Source of the DNA: Humulus lupulus
Lineage: Eukaryota; Streptophyta; Magnoliopsida; Rosales; Cannabaceae
Reading direction: 5' to 3'
NCBI RefSeq assembly: GCF_963169125.1
Contig: NC_084794.1
Coordinates: 153,026,858 to 153,090,857 of the forward strand
Length of the DNA: 64,000 nucleotides
Under the pieces are notes generated by a model. That model worked only from the letters and a program-made list of their open reading frames with translations, did not search any database and had not been told where the DNA came from. The number at the start of each line of letters is the position of its first letter. Within the stretch, counting starts at the first letter, position 1. Both the position numbers and the translations under genes were made by a program. This document shows positions 57,896 to 64,000 of the stretch, piece by piece.

Positions 57896-60155
57896 TGTAA
57901 CGCCCTACTTCCTTAGAGCCGTTACCAAGTGAGTTTTCAGATAAAACAGTGTGCAAAGACTCACTAACCGAGGTTTTTTTTTTAAAACGAAAGTGTGACT
58001 AATTAAAAGATAAGGCTGTAATCCTTAAAAATGCGTTGTTTCATTAAAAACTTCTAGCATTAAACGTTTGGGATCCAAAAATAAGGTTTGAAAACTATTT
58101 ACATCTTGAAATAAGTTTACAGTTGATCAGTTATAAATATCATAGATTATTACAGCCATTTCTCGAATAAACCCCCAACAAAAGCAGTCGGGCAGGCCAA
58201 ACATGTACGCATCGCTTCACGCTCTCCGTACTCATGGTTGGTTGACTCAATCTATGCCCTTACCTGCAACACAGAGCACCCGTGAGCCGAAGCCCAGCAA
58301 GAAAACTCATGCAGTTCATAACATATGCAAATTATACAGTTAATCATATCAGATAGTCCACAGATAAACAGGTCAACCATTAGACTAAGCAAACACGGCC
58401 ATGCCGCCCCAGAAGCCTTACCAAAGCCTAGGGTCTCGGTCCTCACCGTAAGGATTTCACATGTATCCACTGGGTCCTACCCTGACTATAAGCATCCCAT
58501 GTGCTAAGTGTTACTTCCGGCCCCACTGCCGTTCTCGGCCTTTCGCCGTTCTCGGCTCCATTGCCGTTCTCGGCTCCGTTGCCGTTTCATTCCACAATAA
58601 TCACATATAGCATAACTCAAACAACATTCAAACAAATATGAATTCATTTAAGTCTGCACCCTAACATGTAATGCAATATAGGGTCCTGCCCCGCAATCAC
58701 ACTTTGGGCCCATGCCCTATCCTACGGGTGCTATAGTTTTCTTACCTGTATTCCGAGCTTCCTGATGCACTAAAGCCGCGAGCACGGTCCTCTAACCCGA
58801 GCTTCACAAAGACCTAGTCACAACACGTATAAAACATCCTTTAATACTAATCATTTCAAAACCACTTCCCGGGACCAATCCCACACTCTCGGGACTCCCA
58901 AATTCCTAAAACAAATCATTGGAAACATCCCCCGAACCCCCGGAGCAAAAGCTCAAAAAAATGCAAAATTTCAAGTCCTGAAAATGGCCTAGCGCCGCGG
59001 CGCTACCCAAGAGGGCCGCGGCGCCCTGCTCAATAGGGCTGCGGCGCCCAGCAAGTCAGAAGTCTCCCTCTGCCCAGAAATAGCCTCGCGCCGCGGCGCT
59101 CAAGAACAGGGCCGCGGCGCTCCTACCCGAAACCCAAACTTCTGGGTTTCTCCCTGCATTTTCCCCGAGCTAACACCACTCCAAATCATCCCAAGCAGGT
59201 ACCCAAGCCCCAAAAACAAATCAAAACCCCACATAGACCATCTAACAACTCATAAACATCATCAAAGAAACCCAAACACACAATCAAATCCCCAAAAATC
59301 CACATCTTTGATTACAACTTCAAAAAATAAAAACCCAAAACTCAAACTTAAACCATGCTTAAATTCCTTAAACCATAACAGAAACAAGCTTTAAATTACA
59401 TAGAACCATTACCTTGAATGAAGAATCCAACCCTAAGCTTCCTTCAGCTCCTAAGTCTCCAATTTCAGCTCCTCCACTCATCTTCTTCTTCTTCTTGCCC
59501 TAGCTTTTCCTCTAGCTTTTCTTCTCTCTATTCTTTAACAAAACCAAAATATGACCAAGCCCCAAACCGTGTACCCCTTATTATCCAGCTGCAACATATC
59601 TAATTCCCAGCCAAACGACCATTTTACCCCTTCATCAAAACCCTTTGCTAACTAAACCTCAAGGGCACTCTAGTCCTTTCTCCTATATTGCAATTCTACC
59701 ATTTCTTTCACCTAAACTTGTTACTCTCAGCAGTAACTAATGGTTACCCAGGTTACTCAATCACCAATAACCATTACCCGCTAAGTCTTAATTTAACCAT
59801 AACAATTCCCAAGGTACCCCTAGGCTCCTCCCTCACCGGGTATAAAATCCCGTTGTGACTTTTGAGTAAACTAGCTCTCTAGGATCGTCTCGGCACGTGC
59901 ATCACAATAACAACACCACACTCACGTGGTACGAATCACATAATACAATTATCACATATATGCCCTCAGCAGGCTAAAATTACCAATTTACCCCTATCAT
60001 ACAAACGGGGTCCACATGCATATTTATTTCACCTAAACATGCATACTAACCACATATTCATTAAATTCACATAAATTAATGCAGTAAAACAATTATTGCC
60101 CTCCTGTCACACTAATCAAGGCTCCAAGCCTTATTAGCAAATTTAGGTCGTTACA
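57896..60155 (-). repeat. 5' LTR of B
   Basis: 2260 bp, close to 41794-44034. A few extra bases come from a longer run of the GCCGTTCTCGGCTCC unit at 58524-58585. The palindrome cluster is at 58991-59122, the shared AGCACCCGTGAGCC block at 58274. Confidence 0.92.
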
Positions 60156-61040
60156 GATAGTTTTTATTGTAGAAAAACTCTATCAAAGGCAAATACTTAC
60201 TCCAAGACCCTTCAAAGTCAAGCACACATGCTCACATCATGTCCTCTAATATCTGTATCATCCTCTTAGATTGACCTTCTGTCTGAGGATGATAGGGTGT
60301 ACTAAACTTCATCTGTGTACCCATAGCCTTCTACAAACATCCCCAAAACCTGGAAGTACATGTAGGGTCCCAATCTGACACAATCGACATCGGAGCCCTA
60401 TGAAGGCACATTATCTCTCTCACATAGAGAACTGCGTACTGGTCAATTGTATAAGCTGTCCTCACTAGTAAGAAGTAAGCTGATTTGGTGTATTGATCCA
60501 CAATAACCCACCCCGAATCATGTTGACCCACGGTCCTAGGTAACCCAACCACAAAATCCATTGTGATATCCTTCCATTTCCACTCTGGGTTATCCAGAGG
60601 CTGTAATAACCATGTTTGTCCATGAAGCTCAGCCTTGACCTGGTGACACATCAGACACCTAGCCACATACTTAGTCACATCCCTCTTCATCCCAGGCCAC
60701 CAAGACAAGGTCCTTAGATCCTGATACATCTTTATGGTGCCCGAATGCAAAGAGTAAGCGTCAGTATGAGATTCATCCAAAATCTCCCATTTGATAACAG
60801 TATCCATCAAATCATAGATCCGACCCTTGTACCTTAGCAAGCCCATATCTGACATTGTATATTCTCTAGCCACCCCAGCTAAGATGTCCCCTCTAATCCT
60901 CATCAGCTGTGGGTCACTCAAGTGGCTTTCCTTTATCCTCTCCAAAAGAGTATACTGTAGTGCCATGTTTGCAAACTGACCCACCACTAACTCTATTCCA
61001 GCTCTGGCCATATCCTCTGCCAATTCCTTCAATATCTGGC
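60156..61040 (-). pseudogene. Element A: integrase zinc finger and core
   Basis: The minus-strand frame from 61032 reads ELVVGQFANMALQYTLLERI, a linker, and the HHCC finger (SHTDAYSLHSG; YVARCLMCHQVK). The core follows with Asp in ITMDF and Asp in VSDWD. The frame then stops at 60331, and DGQ-like text continues in another frame: TEGQSKRMIQILED, again with Lys at the third catalytic position. At 60156 the integrase is cut by B and goes on at 41793. At about 61036-61045 it breaks off within the linker after RNase H, so RT, protease, gag and 5' LTR of A are gone. The text is closest to C, with about the same domain spacing. Confidence 0.85.
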
Positions 61041-64000
61041 ATGCCAGGGAGAAACCCTATTATTTACCTGAAGGGGGGGAAGTAAGGGGGTGAGCTAAAA
61101 TCCTAGTCAGGAAGTACAACGAATACAACAATACCAAAGAAAACGCAAGAAGAGCATGTATCGTAACTCAAATAAAAACATATCATCTTCATACTCATAG
61201 TTATAATCATAGTCGTAATCATAATCATACTTCACAATCACACATCATAGTCATACTCTTTGCGATCATAGCACCCCTATTGTCCATGTCACATCTTGAG
61301 GTAACCAGTAAAAACATAGGCTTGTAAGACCTCCTCTATGAGGTAAACATGATCTCAGGTCCTTAAATATCGTCGGTGCGTCCGCCCTTTGAGTTATGTT
61401 ATATCTTTAGTAACTCATTTGTTGCGTCGCGTTCAGCACACTAGCAACCTTTTCTTTTCATTCAGCATACAAGCGCATGTGTCACAATTCACATCAAAAC
61501 AAAAAAATTACACATTCCATAGCACTTGATTTATCATAACATATTAAAACATAGAATTTACACTTTTCATAACACTTTATTTCTTGCAACATAACAAGTC
61601 ATACCTTTCATATCATAAAACATTGAAAATTCTGTCTAACTTCCTTACCTCAGGTCCAAGCAAAGTAAAGTTCGAACACGTCACAACGAGCCTATAATCA
61701 TAATCAAGCGCTCGTCTTTAAAATCACGTAAGAATACACATGCCCAACATACATACCTCATATGTGCATGGGTCATGCACACGTGCCACAAGTTGCACTA
61801 CAATTATAAACATTTAATAATTCCACATAAAATCATAAAAGAATAATGCTAATTATACCAATCAATCCTTCATGGTTACAAAACAAAAATCATATATTTG
61901 AATAATAGGCGTAAGTTTGAACGTAAAAATACACTTGCATGTAACATGCATACGTGAGAATATTCTTAAAATTTAACGTTTAAAGTCGATAATTTCTACA
62001 TGCTCAGCAAGCATAAATAGTTTATCACTTAATTATTACTTCATCATTTCTTTTAACCACATATTTGTCATTCAAAAACTTTATTACAAAAATTTAATTT
62101 ACTAAAATAATTCATTAGCTTTTAATTTCTCATAAAATAATAATCTCATTTATTATTAAATAACATTTAAAAGAATGTGAAAAACTGTATAATTATAAAT
62201 GAGAAAATACATATTTAAAGTGTGGGGAAATCACATTTAACATATATAAGATCTAAGACTTAATTCATTTTGAGCATATGTTTTACTTATCTTATTTAAA
62301 AGACATCTTCTCTTAATTAACCAAAAATTCCAACAAGCATTTTATTTAATTAAAACCATATTTTCTTTCGCAAAATAAATAAAAAAACTGCATGTTCTTA
62401 TTTTTAATCAAAGCCTATTATCATGTGAAATAAAATTCCTCTTGCTTATGTAAAATCAAAACATCATTTTGGGGCTTCTCTTGTGCATTTTAAAATCATT
62501 TAATATCATCACTACCAAATAAATAAATCAATAAACAGCAAGCATAGATTTATCAAAATTTCACATTTAATCATGCTAGCACATAACCTAACATGTTTCT
62601 ACACTTGAGCAATTCAAGAATACATTTAATCATGCAAAACCATCATCAATATCAAAACAAACTTACTTTATAATGCATGCTCATGTTGAAATCCTATACA
62701 ACCTAATAACATGAAATATCACAATTAACAATATGCTCATTAACCCAAAATAGTAGAGTAAAGTTAAGAAAATCAAACAAAGTTCATAACCCTTCTATTA
62801 AAGCACTATCTCTCGTTGTTTCCAAACCCAAAACAAAACCTAGCATGCTCCTATGATCACCAATGACAACATGTAATTCAATAAAAAATAAATAAACCAA
62901 CATGCAAAAGGGACCCCTAGGCCGAAACCCTATACTCATGGTCAAACAACTCAAATCTTTTTGCATGCTTACAAGAATATAAAAGAAAACTACATAAACC
63001 CTAAAACATACACTTAGGCCAAAACATACATCAATCTCATTCTTGTTTCCATTTTTCAATTAAAACCCAACATGCCTCTATTCAAAATATCTTACCAATA
63101 CATGTATTCTTCATAGCAACATCAATAAATAATACCATAAGCCACAACAACACAATAAAACAACAATCCATCATTCATAGACAATGTCCTCATGAAAATA
63201 AAACAACAAGAACCAAAATGACAAAAACAACCACCATCAGATAAAGTTTCCCATTACCTCTCTTACTAGCACTCAAGGACCCAAAACAATGGCCACCCGC
63301 TTTTATCAAACCCCTAGGATTTTCGAATACACCACAAAAAAGACAAAAACAACATGCTCTTATATATTCAAGAAGAAGAAGTAGAAACTAACAAAATCAC
63401 CATGAATCAAGTACTTACCTTAGGGATTTCGAACCCAAATCCCCTTCTTCTTCCTTCTTCTTTTCCTCTTCTCCTAGCCTCACGGACCCTTCTCTCCTCC
63501 TTCTCTCTCCAGGTTTCGGCAGCCACCACAAATGAGCCTCCAAACCTCACTTGTTTCCCCTTATTAACCTAGATGAACCCCTTGCCCAAAATTAAGCCTC
63601 ATTCTTCCCTTAATTCCCTCTCCCCCAATCCATGTGATTGTCATCTATGGCCTAATTGATTTGTGTACAAAATGGAAACTCTCCCTATGCACTCACATTA
63701 TCCTTGACTGAACCCATCACCCTCTCTCTTTCTATACTTGGCCAAAGAAGGCTTTTCACACTCCATTATTCAAATTTTAACTTTCTCAAAATTGCTACAA
63801 ATCATTACCATTTAATTTTTTTTTCATTTCTTCTTTTAATTAAATAAATAAACAAATAAATAAAATGGGAAAACACATGGTAATCTATTGCATGCTCACT
63901 ATGTATACCATGCACATGCACACACATAAGTGCTCAAGTGCATCTCTACTAACCATGCACTTTGGTGCACACAACCAATACTCATAAACTTGCAAATTAA
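61041..64000 (-). other. AT-rich region, possibly another long LTR
   Basis: I see no gene. On the minus strand there are AGGTAAG-like sites at about 63416 (CTAAGGTAAGTAC), 61645 (CTGAGGTAAGGAAG) and 61075 (TTCAGGTAAAT), the same order as in the chromovirus LTRs, although the rest of the sequence is different. A run of CATAATCATAGTC-type repeats lies at 61190-61250. From 61800 to 63200 the DNA is AT-rich and simple. C/T-rich stretches at 63440-63510 would be purine-rich leader on the minus strand. LTR ends are not visible inside the window. Confidence 0.35.
61185..61260. repeat. ATCATAGTC-type short repeats
   Basis: About seven imperfect units of 'ATAATCATAGTC' or 'CATACT' stand in a row. Confidence 0.6.

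Larger units (their letters stand above)
41794..60155 (-). mobile_element. Element B: chromovirus inside A (contains C)
   Basis: Ends TGTAACGCCC and GGTCGTTACA; the host integrase bases GATAG are duplicated at 41789-41793 and 60156-60160. LTRs are 2241 bp (left, 3' LTR) and 2260 bp (right, 5' LTR). The primer site reads on the minus strand next to the right LTR, and the polypurine tract next to the left one, so the element points to the minus strand. Its interior is decayed and was split by element C. Without C it is about 9.1 kb. Confidence 0.92.

Noticed and set aside
62784..63059. A 91-codon minus-strand frame with hydrophobic text
   Set aside because: It is AT-rich DNA that gives Phe/Val/Leu-rich translation by composition; no domain or splice support.
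1..64000. tRNA, rRNA or host protein genes
   Set aside because: I looked for tRNA arms, rDNA-like stretches and multi-exon host coding sequence on both strands and saw none that I can support.

Overview
This is nuclear DNA from a flowering plant, and I see no host gene in it. Every stretch I can identify is a transposable element or a broken piece of one. The evidence for a plant is plant-type Ty3/gypsy chromoviruses (Tekay/Del-like, C-terminal chromodomain, LTRs above 2 kb), Tat-lineage Ty3/gypsy pieces, a long-LTR Ty1/copia element and a CACTA-type element. A eudicot fits; I lean towards Cannabaceae (hemp/hop) from the style of the LTRs, but this is memory, not a test.

Layout. 1-2250: minus-strand remains of a 'putative gypsy-type transposase' ORF (Tat-associated) with a promoter-like leader. 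2253-7720: element T, a gag-only Tat-type LTR element with 515-bp LTRs and several minisatellites. 7735-8499 and 11061-11113: element G, a Tat integrase fragment split by solo LTR K (8500-11060). 11114-12189: 5' part of a copia LTR (I). 12190-32483: copia element J (LTRs about 2.25 kb), which carries gypsy element F (19594-30077, TSD ATTGA), which carries a non-autonomous CACTA element (23573-24933, TSD ATG). 32484-33512: gypsy pol fragment H, minus strand. 33513-34861: hAT-like terminus and AT-rich DNA. 34862-37170: truncated LTR E. 37171-61040: minus-strand chromovirus A, whose 3' LTR is cut by Tat fragment D (about 38456-40833) and whose integrase is cut by element B (41794-60155, TSD GATAG). 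B is itself cut by element C (48335-57598, TSD CTCAA). 61041-64000: AT-rich DNA with features of another minus-strand long LTR.

C is the youngest and best preserved element. Its gag-pol lies in one frame (55059 down to 50524), broken only by five in-frame stops, all in codons that one C-to-T change can produce. It is not intact: a zinc-knuckle His is Tyr and the integrase catalytic Glu position is Lys.

The most unusual signal is in the LTRs. Families that differ along most of their length (B, C, E, F, partly A and K, perhaps the 61-64 kb region) share one layout: three splice-donor-like AGGTAAG blocks in fixed order, and between the first and second a cluster of four or five short palindromes. 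The palindrome sequence differs between families but is shared by the copies inside one LTR. I do not recognise this as a described system. All coordinates and matches come from reading by eye; nothing was aligned by program.
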